Shown piece after piece: positions 11,518 through 22,779 of a stretch of DNA of 64,000 bases. The DNA lies in NCBI GenBank assembly GCA_963555705.1, contig OY743171.1, positions 26,778,852 through 26,842,851 of the forward strand, given 5' to 3'. Position numbers and translations under genes: made by a program. The number at the start of each line of letters is the position of its first letter. Position 1 is the first letter of the stretch. Source of the DNA: Ligustrum vulgare (lineage: Eukaryota; Streptophyta; Magnoliopsida; Lamiales; Oleaceae). The notes under the pieces are model-generated. The model worked only from the letters and a program-made list of their open reading frames with translations, did no database searches and was not told where the DNA came from.

Positions 11518-11635
11518 GCTCTAATCTTTCAATCCTGCCCGACATATCCCCAAGCATTTTCTCAAAGCGTTGTGCCAACTCTTCCACCATGTTGACCTGA
11601 TTGTCGTTCTTTGTCGTAGTAGAATTCTCCGACAT
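11518..11635 (-). pseudogene. Element A gag, N-terminal piece
   Basis: The ATG at 11633-11635 opens MSENSTTTKNDNQVN and a short helical region (VEELAQRFEKML). It runs 39 codons to the GCTCT duplication and joins in frame to 7356 when element B is removed. This fixes the gag start of A. Confidence 0.8.
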
Positions 11636-12206
11636 CCTAAACTAAGTAATATATGTCTCTCGTATATTTTGCTCGTGTACCACTCAATTTTTAGCTTTTA
11701 CCCTCTATTGATCTCACCTCTCTAGCCTTTTTTCACTCAATGGCTTTCACCCCAATTACTTCAAAGAAGGAATCCGAACTCAAACAAGTTTAAGCCCAAA
11801 TTATTCAAATCGAATATGAGTGAGAATTTATGAACTTGTTGGAAAACTTGAAGAAGACCTTGAGAGAATGGAATTCGACTCTATAAAGGACTTGATACTT
11901 TTATGGGAACTAAGATTGATTCAAGATAATAATTCTTGAAATCAAATAACAACTCTTTTTCTTGGACTTGATGAAATTTTCGTTTTTTTTATCTACTCGA
12001 AAATTCAACTACGAGAATAAGGAAACAAACGAAATTTTATTTGGATACCAAACGAAGGAAATGACGACTTTTGAATTTTTTTTGTGACACTTTTTGGATT
12101 AAAGACTCACGACCTGGAAGAACACGAAGAACAAGATTTAAGAAAACTCAAGAAAACAAAACAAAGATATAACCTTGATTTTTGGAGCCTAAGCTCTGAT
12201 ACCAAA
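11636..12206 (-). promoter_or_regulatory. Element A leader with tRNA-Met primer-binding site
   Basis: Untranslated leader between LTR and gag. At 12193-12204 the + strand reads GCTCTGATACCA, whose complement TGGTATCAGAGC is the usual plant initiator tRNA-Met primer-binding site. It lies 2 bp from the LTR. The remainder is A-rich with no coding signal. Confidence 0.85.
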
Positions 12207-13085
12207 TGATGCAAACCACGTAGCAATTGTAGCTACGCACCCACAAATTATTGAAATCGACCCAAGAACGCCAAAAAACCACAATTTATGGATCCAATTA
12301 AAATTAATTGAATCAAGCAACCAATACAATTACAAGGATATATTTACCTCTTGATCACAAGCAATATTAATTCTCACCGAGATTTGAACAAACAAGAATA
12401 ACTCCCAAGTTCGGATTTTATTCAATGAAGAATACAGTTGTTGAAAGCAAAATAGTCTCTCAATAATAATATCAAAGTTCTCCATAATAATGAAAATTAC
12501 ATCCCTATAAATAGGGTCAAAACCTAGCTTAAGAGTTTTAATTATACTAGGTAAGAAATTCCTAAAAATATGGAAAGAAATAAAATTATAAAAATTACGC
12601 GTATTAGCAGTTACGGCCGTGACCAATTTCTTTACGGCTGTAATAAGCTCTCTGTTTAACAGTTACGGCCGTCAGACTTTATTTACGGTCGTAAGTCATA
12701 TTTTCTAAAAATCATAATTTTACCCGAGGCTGCATTACGGCCGTGACATATGTGAGTTACGGTCGTAAACCCAATTCTTCAAAATTTTAGTTTTTCCGCA
12801 GTAGACTCGTTACGGCCGTGAGGAGTATAGGTTACGGCTGTAATTCTTGAAATTTCACAATTTTCTTCGGCGGCTTGAATGAGGTTGATCCACTCGTCGT
12901 TTTGGCTAGGTCCCAACATGGAACTTGCTTCTTTTGATGACACGAACATTTTTTTGGCCATTGTTTCTTGTACTCACTTGTCCATTTCTTCATTCACCCT
13001 CTTTGTTTGCAATCGAGTCATCGGTCCTCCTTTGATCATCAACGGATCTTTGTGCGGGCTTGTATTCGTGGTCTGAATCACATCA
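12207..13085 (-). repeat. Element A, right (5') LTR
   Basis: Starts TGATGC directly after the primer-binding site and ends CATCA before the CAGTC duplication. It should hold the promoter of A. Eight palindromes of the ACGGCCGT type lie between about 12608 and 12845; some differ from the left copy by single transitions, for example ACGGTCGT for ACGGCCGT. Confidence 0.93.
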
Positions 13086-14215
13086 CAGTCTATCAAATAT
13101 AATGAATAAGTGCAATGTAAGAACAACCATGTTAACAGGACTCTTTTATATAAATTCATCAAATCAATTTGCACGCACTATATTATACAGAGATTTCCCA
13201 AAAAACTTCATATGGAATGCAACTATGAAGATTTGGACATTATGAAAAAAACATGTTGTCATTGGAAGATTTGTCAGCGCAAACCCAAATGAAGGCGAAC
13301 GATACTTCTTAAGAGTCCTTTTAAATCACATCAAAGGTCCATTGTCATTTGAACATTTGAAAACTGTTAATGGTATAACTGTTAGTACATATCAAGAAGC
13401 AGCTTTGTTACATGGGCTTTTAAGTAGAGACGATCGTTGTGAAGAATGCATGTCAGAGGCAATTACTTATCAGATGCCTAATTCTCTTCGAAAACTTTTT
13501 TCAACTTTGTTGACCCTGTGTAACTCGATAAACCCAAAAACTTATGGGACAAATTTAAGGGTAACATTTCTGAAGATTATATTCATAGTGGTTTATCACC
13601 TGAAATTGCTGAAAATAAAACTCTACATGAAATCAGTTGTATACTTGAGCCATCAGGGAAAAATTTAAATGATTATGCAATTGTACCACATATTGTTGAT
13701 ATAAATGATGATGAAATATTTGACAGAATGGTTGCTGACGAGACAATTTATGCAGACATTCAATCTGGACTTCTGTACGAAAAGAAATTAAATGATGAAC
13801 AACGTTGCGCGTATGAGATCATAATGGCAGCAATAAAAAACCTTTCTGGTGGTACATACTTCATCGATGGCCCTGGAGGAACAGGTAAAACTTTTTTGTA
13901 TAAAGCTCCTTTTATCATCTGTTAGATCTAAAAATCATATTGCGTTGGCAACTGCATCATCAGGAGTTGCTTCATCTTTGTTGCCAAATGGGCACACAGC
14001 TCATTCAACTTTTAAACTTCCCTTGGACACAATTGACACTATAAATTGTTCCCTTACAAAACTATCTGCTCTAGGTAGAATTTTAAAATTGTACAAACTT
14101 ATTATTTGGGATGAAGCTCCAATGGTGAATCGTTGTGCAATAGAAGCATTGGATAGATTATTACAGGACATTATGGATTCTACATTTCCGTTTGGAGGGA
14201 AAGTTATTGTTCTCG
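13086..14215 (+). pseudogene. Helitron helicase part (broken)
   Basis: Continues the Helitron gene after element A. First comes the region joining Rep to helicase, with NPNEGERYFLRVLLNHIKGP. The PIF1-type helicase follows, with Walker A GPGGTGKT at about 13869-13892 and a Walker B-like IIWDEAPM at about 14101-14124. The helicase would unwind DNA during rolling-circle transposition. Frame changes occur near 13215, 13545 and 13915. The match ends after GGKVIVL near 14215; the expected GGDFRQ motif and the rest of the helicase are absent, so the gene is truncated. Confidence 0.85.
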
Positions 14216-14804
14216 TGGAATCTGGCCTAGATGATATTTTGTTTTTAAACTTAAGGGATCTTGCACGCAACAAATTTTCATCCCTAAATTCTCTAATTTT
14301 CCCTCCATGTTCGCTCATCAAACCTCTGCATGGTAATGATCTCTTTTGCATAATTTTACTTTTCCTCCTTTTTTGAATACTTAACTTATGGTTCCTAGTA
14401 TCTGCTATCTTCAATATTCTCTTTATATATTTTTACCTCATGTTCTACTTTGCAAAGTTTACTTGTATAATAATTCCAGTGCTCATCACTGACACGAAGT
14501 TTAATTTGGAAAAATTGGTTTACTCAGTATTAGTTCAAAGTCAATGCAGGTATAAATTTAGACTTCAAGTTGCCTTGGAAATTATGTCAAATAAAATAAT
14601 CATAATCTTGAAATATTTTGTGTTTAGTTTCATCGAAGATGTGCAATAATTGATTTTCAAAATAATGTTAGTTGTATAGATTAACTAACAACGAGACAGC
14701 TTCAAAACTTACCTCTCTTAAACAATTTTACAAAATATATGATGGTGTAAACTTCTTCTCATATTGTAATCAAGATAAAAAAAATCAATTGCAAAACAAT
14801 TTTG
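14216..14804 (+). other. Helitron 3' region without recognisable genes
   Basis: AT-rich sequence between the truncated helicase and the candidate Helitron end. A 55-codon open stretch continues from the helicase frame but no longer resembles a helicase. I see no captured gene I can identify. Confidence 0.4.
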
Positions 14805-14894
14805 GTACAAAGTACGAGTCACACTAGTACTATATAAAAGGAGCTAGGAGGCCAATGATTTTCCCTCATTTTTAGCCCGCCCAAGGAAGGAAGG

Positions 14895-14913
14895 AGGGGG
14901 AGGGGGGGGGGGG

Positions 14914-14953
<40 letters not shown>
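14895..14953. repeat. Poly-G and (GA)n microsatellite
   Basis: A G-rich run of about 20 bases is followed by about 18 GA units. It lies between the Helitron end and the hAT element. Length is likely to vary between individuals. Confidence 0.95.
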
Positions 14954-14955
<2 letters not shown>

Positions 14956-15134
14956 CATTTTCTGTTGACTAATTTGGGAAAATCAATACATTGAGCGGAT
15001 TGTAAAAGTTCAAATAGTGTATTTATTTTGCAGATGTTAGGTGCAAGTGCAAAGGGTAAAGTGGGAAGATGAGAAATGAAGGACATAGAGATGGATTCAG
15101 TTTATTGTTTTGCAGGTAATTTGGTGGATGTGTA

Positions 15135-18044
15135 TAGAGGTGTCAATCCGGATGGTTCGGGCCGGGTTGGCCCGCCAACGTATGAGCCCGGTAACGGCCC
15201 GCGTAGAAAAAAGCCCGCCCACTGCGGGTTACGGGCCAGTCCACAAATTTTGAACTACAACTCAGGCCCGCCCGCTGGCCCATCAGGGTTAAGCCCATAC
15301 GGGTCGTGGGTCACGGTTCGTTCCGGTTTGGCCCGTATCCGTATGATTGTTCATTGTATGAATAAAATTATAAAATTATAGAGTTTTTCATATTTATAGC
15401 AAAATATATATATTATATTGTAAAATCAAAAATGTAAATTAAGAAATGAACAAAATGATAAATTCATATTTATATCAAGAAATGTTTACATAGAATTCAA
15501 ATTTAATGTTACATGAATTATTTATAACTTTGCAAAGTTAAATATAACATAAACAAATAACAGTTAAATGCATTTTTAAGTACTATTATTAAATATTTAT
15601 AGCTTAAGTACATCTCAACTAGGTTGGCACCTACTTTTACTATAATTTATAGTTTAAGTACATCTCAACTAGTTTGACACCTATTTAACTATAATTTAGC
15701 TATTCAAAAATTATATATTTGTTTCCTAATCAATCTTCACTCTTCAGGAACTGCAAGATTTTTGAAGTCTTCAGCAATATCATCAATGATTTTATCTTGC
15801 ATCCTTCGATCCGCGAAAATCCAATCTTTCACGCAAATGAGAGCTTCCAAAATATCTTCTTTAAGTCTAGATCTTCTTTCATCCAATACCCTGTTACCTG
15901 CACTAAAAGCAGACTCGGATGCCACTGTTGAGACTGGAACTGTTAGTAGATCTCGTCCCATTTTAGATAATACAGGGTATGAGCGCTCATTTAAATTCCA
16001 CCATCGTAAGATATCTAAATTATCCACTTCATTTTCAGGTATTAAACTATAATGATCAAATTGATAATATCTATCCAATTCAGCAAGTGTGGTATTTGGA
16101 TTTACAGTTGAAGTTGTAGATGAAGAACCAAGAACATTACATTTCTTAGCTATTAGGGAGAAAAAAGAAGATTTTCCTTTAGAAGTTGTACTAGAGTTTG
16201 TAAATGAAGGAATATTTTCATTGTTACCATATTTAATAAAATAGTTATTATACATTTCATTAATAAAAATTTCCAATTCTCGATTTGTAATATTTATGTT
16301 AAAAGCTAATGTTTCTAAAAGTGATTCTAAAGCACATTGAACTCCAAACAACTTAATGCGAAGATCCATTACAGCTGCCACTGGAAAAATTAGTAGCATG
16401 TTTTCATAATATTTCTTAAACTTTTCCTCCATTGAGTAAATAATTTGAAAGAAAAATGGATCGGCTCTAAATGATGAAAATTGTCCAGCAATTTCTACTA
16501 ATTGTAAAAGTACAAGATTACTAGTTTGATAATAAACTCCAGAACTAGCTTTTGTTGCCTTATAGAAAGGTTTCAAAAATTTCATAACATTAAATGCTTT
16601 TTCTCAGTCTGAATCAGTTACCTGAAATTGATTTTGTTTTGAATTAACAAATGCATTAATGGCATCAGTATAGCCAACACACGATTTTAACATTAAAAAA
16701 GTTGAATTCCATCTATTGGGAACATCATCAACAAATTTTCTTCTTTTCAATCCAAGAGTTTTACAATTTTTTGCAAATTCTTGTTGTCTAGAATCTGAAC
16801 AAGAAATATAATTAATAGATTGTCTAATTATACTTATTTGTGGTGTTATTAATTTTAAACCGTCTTGCACAACTAAATTATATATATGACAAACACAACG
16901 CATGCGAAATAATTTAGAATCATATAGGGGTGTAATCGTTCTAATTAAAAGCTCAATGCATGAATTATTAGCACTTGCATTATCAAAGGTAACACTAAAT
17001 AGTTTATTTAACACACCAAACTCATTAAAAACTTGTAATAAATTTTCACACAAATTTACACCATTATGTGGATATTCAAGTAAACGAAAAGCAATAATTC
17101 TTTTATGCAATAACCAATTATTATCAATATAATGTGCTGTAACACAAGCATAACCATTATGATTTCATCCAGACCAACAATCAGATGTGAAACAAATAAT
17201 TCCATCAATTTTTTTAAGTTCATTTTTTAAATTCTCAGCCATTGTATGAAATAATTTCATAGAATCAGAACGAGCAGTATTTCTACTTACGCTCCTGTAA
17301 GAAGGTTGAATGTATTTTTGTAGAAACTCTTCAAAATACTGATCTTCTGCAAATGTGAACGGCATCTCACGAGCTGCTAAAAATTCCGACATTCCAACTC
17401 GCATTCGTTCCTGCGAATAAACAAAGTTAGTAAAAGTAACTGATCCACTAGCATTAGTAAAACTAGTAATTTGAGCTTGTTTAGGATCCAAATGTCCTGT
17501 TTCATTTAAATGTTTTTCTTTGTGTCTTCGTAGCGTGCCCGTGCCTTGACCATATCTCCAAACATAAGCATTTTTGCAGATATTACATACTGATGTACCA
17601 TCTTTTTCATTTACTGTAAAAATTTGCCACACCTCTGATGTTTGTTTTTTTTTTCCTTAAATTTTGAGATGATCCAACTTCTACAACATTATCATCTTCT
17701 AAATTTATTGGGGAGCAACTATCATTGAAAATATTATTTTGAGAAGAAAAACCGTGAGAAGACATAATAATACAATAGTATTAAACTGTTTAGTGAGAAG
17801 AAAAAAATATAATAGTGTAGAGAATAGAGTCTTCAGTTTTTTTAAAAAAAAATTTAAATTAATTTTTTTTTTCTTCACGGGCCAGCGGGTTAATCGCGGC
17901 CCGTGAAGGTGTAACCCGCGAAACCCGTGGATCACACTTTTTGGCCCGTGAACCACCCTCTCGGGTCATGAGTCGGCACGCGGTCCCGGGTCGTTCCGGG
18001 CCGATTTTAACGGGTCTGGCCGCCCGTCCATCTTGACACCTCTA
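15135..18044 (-). mobile_element. hAT transposon, nearly intact
   Basis: The ends are inverted repeats TAGAGGTGTCAA (15135-15146) and its complement (18033-18044). They are flanked by an exact 8-bp target duplication GATGTGTA (15127-15134 and 18045-18052), the hAT hallmark. Subterminal regions are rich in GGCCCG and CCGGGC motifs on both sides, probable transposase-binding repeats. The 2910-bp body carries one transposase gene on the minus strand with only three inactivating changes, suggesting fairly recent activity. Confidence 0.95.
15737..17765 (-). pseudogene. hAT transposase (two TGA codons, one frameshift)
   Basis: The start is at 17765 (MSSHGFSSQNN). A BED zinc finger follows (CNICKNAYVWRYG, then HKEKH). 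The RNase H-like core includes FTSDCWSG and VTFDNASANN, and the C-terminal hATC dimerisation region has LDILRWWNLNERSYPVLSKMGRDLL and SAFSAGNRVLDERRS. The reading frame from 17632 to 15737 is one frame broken only by TGA at 17165-17167 and TGA at 16604-16606, each where Trp fits. A run of ten A residues on the coding strand (17645-17654) shifts the N-terminal 40 codons out of frame. The length is normal for the family. Confidence 0.92.
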
Positions 18045-18052
18045 GATGTGTA

Positions 18053-18399
18053 TCTTCATAAAAGCACTTTTTTCATTATATCATCTTTTCTTTTTTCACA
18101 TAGATTAATACGAAAGTATTTTAACTAATTTGAAAAAAATATATATATATTATTAATTTATTTTTAAAAACAAAAAAATTATATTATAAAATTGGATCTT
18201 GCTAAATGTACAAGAAGTATGACAATCCTTGTTAAAAGCCAAAATTACTAAATGTATAATTACTATGTTATCATTTTAGTTATACATTTTTAGTTTTCTG
18301 ATGATATGTATATATCTCTAAATTTATTGTTAACATAAAATGCGTAAAATATACTATTATATGTTAAAGTTATTTCTCCAATAATTATATTTAATTCTT
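18053..18399. other. AT-rich gap, no feature seen
   Basis: Low-complexity AT-rich sequence right of the hAT element. No open frame, inverted repeat or RNA gene was recognised. Confidence 0.5.
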
Positions 18400-18822
18400 T
18401 TTGTCTAAATCACTAGCTAATTATTCTTCCTCTATTAATTATACTTCTAGTAATTCTTGAAAAATCTATAAATTAGGGTTCTCTTATTGCATAATCTAAT
18501 AAATTATAATATCTTCCTAAATCTTCTCTTACAATTTCTAATTATTTAATTGTTTCTTCTCTTAATTATTTAAAGTCAGTTATTTCTGAATGATTTAATT
18601 CTATTAAAAGTCCTAAATTCATAAGTTATAAAACTAGATATTTTAATTTAAATTATTGATTCTATTTAATAAATTCTAAATTTTAGATTTCAATAAATTT
18701 ACTTCCCCTTGAAGCCTTCTTATTTCTTCTAAATTTATTTTATTATTTCTAGTTGCAAGCTCTAATTCTTCTAATCTTTTTTTATTAATTTCAAATTATC
18801 TTCTAATAGTTAATCCTGACAT
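18400..18822 (-). pseudogene. Degenerate coiled-coil coding remnant
   Basis: From an ATG at 18822 the minus strand reads MSGLTIRR, then a Leu/Glu/Lys-rich stretch such as KRLEELELATRNNK and LQGEVNLLK that looks like a coiled coil. Stops and frame changes follow. A similar style of coding remnant occurs at 54440-54610. Plant pararetroviruses encode a small coiled-coil virion protein, but I cannot show homology; this is a weak guess. No function is assigned. Confidence 0.3.
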
Positions 18823-20519
18823 GGTAAAAATAGATTTTCAACATATGAAAAAACGTGTAAGGAATATCATAAACAAAATGATAAATTTAAAATTATGATA
18901 ACAAAATTTGAACAATATCAATGATAAAGGTGATATTTAATCCACCACAAATAATTAACAATACTTCTTTCTATCTATGAGTTCATCATGCTTCTTTGTA
19001 AATCTAATTTTAAAAGATTTTTGACAAAATACTCTTCAGTTATTTATCTAAATATTGCTGCTTGAAAGACTCACGCATTAATGGATGCTCGAAAGCCTTA
19101 CTCTAATACTTTTTGTTTAACAATTAAAAAAAACACTTCAAAAAGGTTCAGCACAATCCAGTTTCGTTTCCTACCTCTGGATGTACTCTTTTAACAAAAA
19201 TTTTATAAAGAATAAACTTATGAACTCATAAATAAATAGAGTATCACTAACTATTTAATGGCTTTATATATATCTAGATGGAGTTTAGCTATTCATACCT
19301 ACTATTAGTTGTTTCTGGATTGATTTGATGAAAGATAATTTTGAACTAAGAATGAAAAAAAAAAAAAAAAAAAAAAGACAATAGATTGATAAAATATAGA
19401 TTTTTATTGCTGAAAACCAAAATGATTTTCGGATGCGTACAATAAGGAGAGACTCACGTGCTTTGCACGTCTTATGTATATGATGAATGATACTCGTATT
19501 GTTTTGAAGTATTAAAACTGTTTTTGAAAGTAATTGAAATAATTGATAATGTTAAAAGAAAAGTTGAAGTTGAAGTTAAAATTATAAATTGACTACAGTT
19601 TTTTTTTATAAATTGAAATTTTATTTAAATTTCTCATAATTCCTCGAAAATATATATTAGGTAATTATTTAAAATATTACTTTAATAAACAAATCATGTG
19701 TCATATATAAAAAAAAAGTATTCGGACATCATAAAATTTAGGCAAATCGTTATTTTATAAAATATTTATGATAAATCGTAGAACAAATACGTAAAAAAAT
19801 GTGCATATGAATATCAAATTAATTTAGAAGATTAATTTTATAATGAGTTTTTTTTAATATTTATATAAGTTAAAACAATAATTATAGTTTTTTTTTTCAA
19901 AAGAGTTTTTAAATTGTTTATTTTGTTTTCTTAATTAGAAAGAAATAAAAATAAATTCATTTTTATTAATTTTATAATTTTGTTTTTCAAAAGAGTTTTG
20001 AAATTATTTATTTTACATTCTTAATTAGCAAAGTATTTCATTTTAAAAATAATTTAAATGTTAAGGGTAATATTGATAAATGAATAAATAAATAAATAAA
20101 TAAATATATATATATAACAATTTAAAAGAGTAAAATGGAAAATCATAAATGTTTGAGTCATCCATCTTTAATATATGTAGATGTAGATTTTGATGTAAAT
20201 GTAAATTATTTTATTATATAATATATTGTATAAACATTAAATGATGGTATATTAGGTATATTGTTAATTATGTGAGGGTATACTAGGAGGTCAAAAGTTT
20301 CTCCACTATCCACCCTTATTATATAATTGTAGATTGCAGATTGTAGATGTAGATAAATGTAGATGTAGACAAAAATTAAGTTGAGGGACAAGATAAGATT
20401 CCCTAACTTTTACATACATGGCTAGCAATTAAAGTAGATAAAGTAAAGAAAAGATCACAATAATTTCTGTTACATTTCTAAAGTTTCACTTGGGTCTGGA
20501 CCCCCATGCCTTGAATAAT
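18823..20519. other. AT-rich region with simple repeats
   Basis: Holds a poly-A run (about 19354-19376), a hairpin-forming CACGTGCTTTGCACGTC near 19457, an (AATA)n/(TA)n tract (about 20078-20120) and repeated TGTAGATGTAGA segments at about 20177-20190 and 20338-20370. I see no genes. Confidence 0.5.
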
Positions 20520-21150
20520 TCATGTTTAGACAATATAAGCTTCGTCTTCATTGTAGTTGAGTAGGTCCCCACAGTTTTTACACTTGTAGCCCGTTTCTAC
20601 CTCCATTAGTTGATGTAGATATTCATAGGCTTCTCTGTTAAGATCCAAATTGCAGATAAGTATATTCTCGGCATAATCTCTTAATTTCCATAATTGACTA
20701 TTGACTTGATTAATTATTGCAATGGTATAGATTAATATTTTGTCATCATTAGATTCATATATACCCAAACATTAGTCTGTGTAAGGGTATCTCTTAATTC
20801 GGTGTATATGACTCTAAATCCCAACGCCCTTTTTCCTGGAATGGCTTGGATTTGTTCTTCCTTTTTAAATGGCTTAGTTTCTGATTCTAAAAGGATAGAT
20901 TTGCTAGTTACTCCAAAATTTACAATATGTTATGCCTTTAGATAGTCATCATCAATAAATTCTGGAATGGCTGAGTAGATCCTTACATAGATTTTTTCAG
21001 CTTTGGTAATCCTAAAGTATGCTTTAACAACTGCTTTGATAGAATTAGGTAATAATGACATTTCCTTCATATCCTTGCTAGGGTAGATGTACTGAATAAG
21101 TTCCTGATCAAACAGCCCCCTGACTGTTCTTGGTTCTGCTACTAGAAAAA
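20520..21150 (-). pseudogene. Degenerate movement-protein-like remnant
   Basis: The minus strand retains a broken coding block of about 200 codons. The best-kept part (20526-20768) ends with a CKNCGDLL pair of cysteines. Upstream come segments such as RALGFRVIYTELRD and YFRITKAEKIYVRI. The general look, beta-rich and followed by a Cys pair, recalls 30K-type plant viral movement proteins found in old integrated pararetroviruses. I cannot confirm this without a search. At least two stops interrupt it. It is described only as a remnant. Confidence 0.35.
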
Positions 21151-21857
21151 TAATTGTTTTATTGATTTTTTAATGGCTAATTGTTCTTAGGCATTCTCCT
21201 TCTTTTGTCCTCCTATTTAGATACTCCACATACTACAAGAATGTTTCTAGTTTCTTCATGATTTTCTCCCTTTCTGATAGTTCCTTTGTTACAATTGCTG
21301 GCTTCTTTGATGCTTCTAGAAAAGTGTCCTTAGATGGTTCAGTAGATTTGCCAATGACAAGCGAGCTTCGCAATACACAAGTGAACACTAGAAATGCCTT
21401 TTCCCAATTTTTTTGAACGTTGCAAAAGACAGTTTTTGTTGTAGTGTTAATTAATCTATTTAACTCTCTCTAGTTCAAATCAATCCTATCTAAGTCAATC
21501 AACCATATCTCTATATGAATCCAAATAAGCATTAATCAAGAGTATTAAATCACCAAAGAATTCAGGTTATAACCACGACAACCAAAAAGTATATATCTAC
21601 TCTTTCAACCAGATTGCAGGTTTAATACATGATATAAACAAATTACTTGCCTTTCAGGATAATTGTCATTCTAACTAATTACTTAATTTCATTTCATGGA
21701 AGAAGAGAAATATGAGAAGGAATAAAAGTACATCACCGAGTTTTAGGGGAAAATGAGAAAATGATGACAATCTTGCACTAAAAAATCTTTTTTTCCTTAT
21801 AAAAACCTTGAAATCCTGGCCTTTTGATTGGTTTTTTATTTTTATTTTTTTCCCTCG
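21151..21857. other. No gene recognised
   Basis: Continues the degenerate region and then mixed sequence. One 95-codon open frame on the minus strand (21675-21962) has no recognisable domain and is probably chance. Confidence 0.4.
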
Positions 21858-22255
21858 TGTTGGGGCTCTCACTTGTAATTGATATGACTTTTGTGTTCCA
21901 AGAGGCTCTTTTGACTTGTATAAAATATGTACAATGAATCCCATAAATCTGAGCATGAACATATGTATAATGAAATCCTCAAAATTTTATTCAATTGTTG
22001 AGCTAAAGAATGTATTTATAGAACAAGATTTAGGTTAAAATCATCGTTCCAATTGGTTCACAAAGAGTTTACAAATAAAAAAGATGTTATAAAATATTAT
22101 AATATATAGTAAATGACATTCATACCGCTATAACCCTAGTTATAATTACTTTATATATCTCTTTCTTCCCTATATATATGGGGCTCTGATTCTTAATAAA
22201 TCACAAATTCATTGGCTTATTTATTTTTCTCTTTCTTTCTCTCTAGTTCATAACA
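21858..22255 (+). repeat. Possible Ty1/copia-type LTR remnant
   Basis: The segment begins TGTTGGGG and ends TAACA, contains a TATATATAT stretch near 22170, and is followed by CGTTTTCAGCAC, which resembles the start of internal regions in some plant copia elements. No partner LTR and no target duplication were found, and the left limit is uncertain. Confidence 0.25.
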
Positions 22256-22779
22256 CGTTTTCAGCACAAATCTTTACCAAATTGAGTTAGAAGGTAATAT
22301 ATTTTTTTAAGTATAATCATCTGTCATGTGAATCGAAATTAATTTCGTGACACGTGAATTTTTTTATGTATATGTGCATCATAACGATGTCGATTATTTT
22401 TTCCAAATCTAAATCCGAACAGATTCTCTAGTTGTTGTCCAAGTTTAATTCTATATAGTTATTATGCATGTAAGCACATATCAATTCCACTGCCGTTAGA
22501 TTGAAGTTTGTCTAGATTCCAAATTTGACTTCAAATTTGAATACAATATTCAGAAATTCGAAAAGTTGGTTTTTCAATTCGGAACTATTATTGTTTTTTG
22601 TACGAATTTTTAATTCAATTCAAATTTCAAGTTCCTGTTTATATATGTGTTTAATTTATATATTATTGTTATTGTTGAGGTTTTTTTATTATTTAAACTA
22701 ATAGTTCATTACGTTGTTGCTCCTTGTGTAAATTACCTGCTTTCGATGCTTTCATTATTTTATATAAGTACATTTTGTT

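Larger units (their letters stand above)
2017..13085 (-). mobile_element. Ty3/gypsy LTR retrotransposon A
   Basis: The element is bounded by two LTRs of 880 and 879 bp that start TGATGC and end CATCA on the + strand, and by an exact 5-bp target duplication CAGTC (2012-2016 and 13086-13090). A primer-binding site lies next to the right LTR and a polypurine tract next to the left LTR, so it is transcribed leftward. Gene order in that direction is gag, protease, linker, RT, RNase H, integrase, typical of Ty3/gypsy. Without nested element B it is about 6.9 kb. It interrupts the Helitron gene and is interrupted by B in gag. Several stops and one frameshift make it non-autonomous now. Confidence 0.95.
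1..14827 (+). mobile_element. Helitron (5' end outside window), split by element A
   Basis: The coding remnants at 1-2016 and 13086-14215 read in the same direction and join in frame once element A and one copy of its CAGTC target duplication are removed. They give the Helitron order: N-terminal Helitron domain with HUH replicase motif, then PIF1-type helicase. A candidate 3' end lies at 14805-14827: a short hairpin (GTAC-AAA-GTAC), eight bases, then CTAG followed by T, which fits the Helitron rule of a hairpin shortly before CTRR inserted before T. The left terminus is not in the window. The right boundary is inference; the coding identity is strong. Confidence 0.7.

Noticed and set aside
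20177..20370. MITE suggested by TGTAGATGTAGA segments
   Set aside because: The segments are direct repeats, not inverted, and no target duplication was found.
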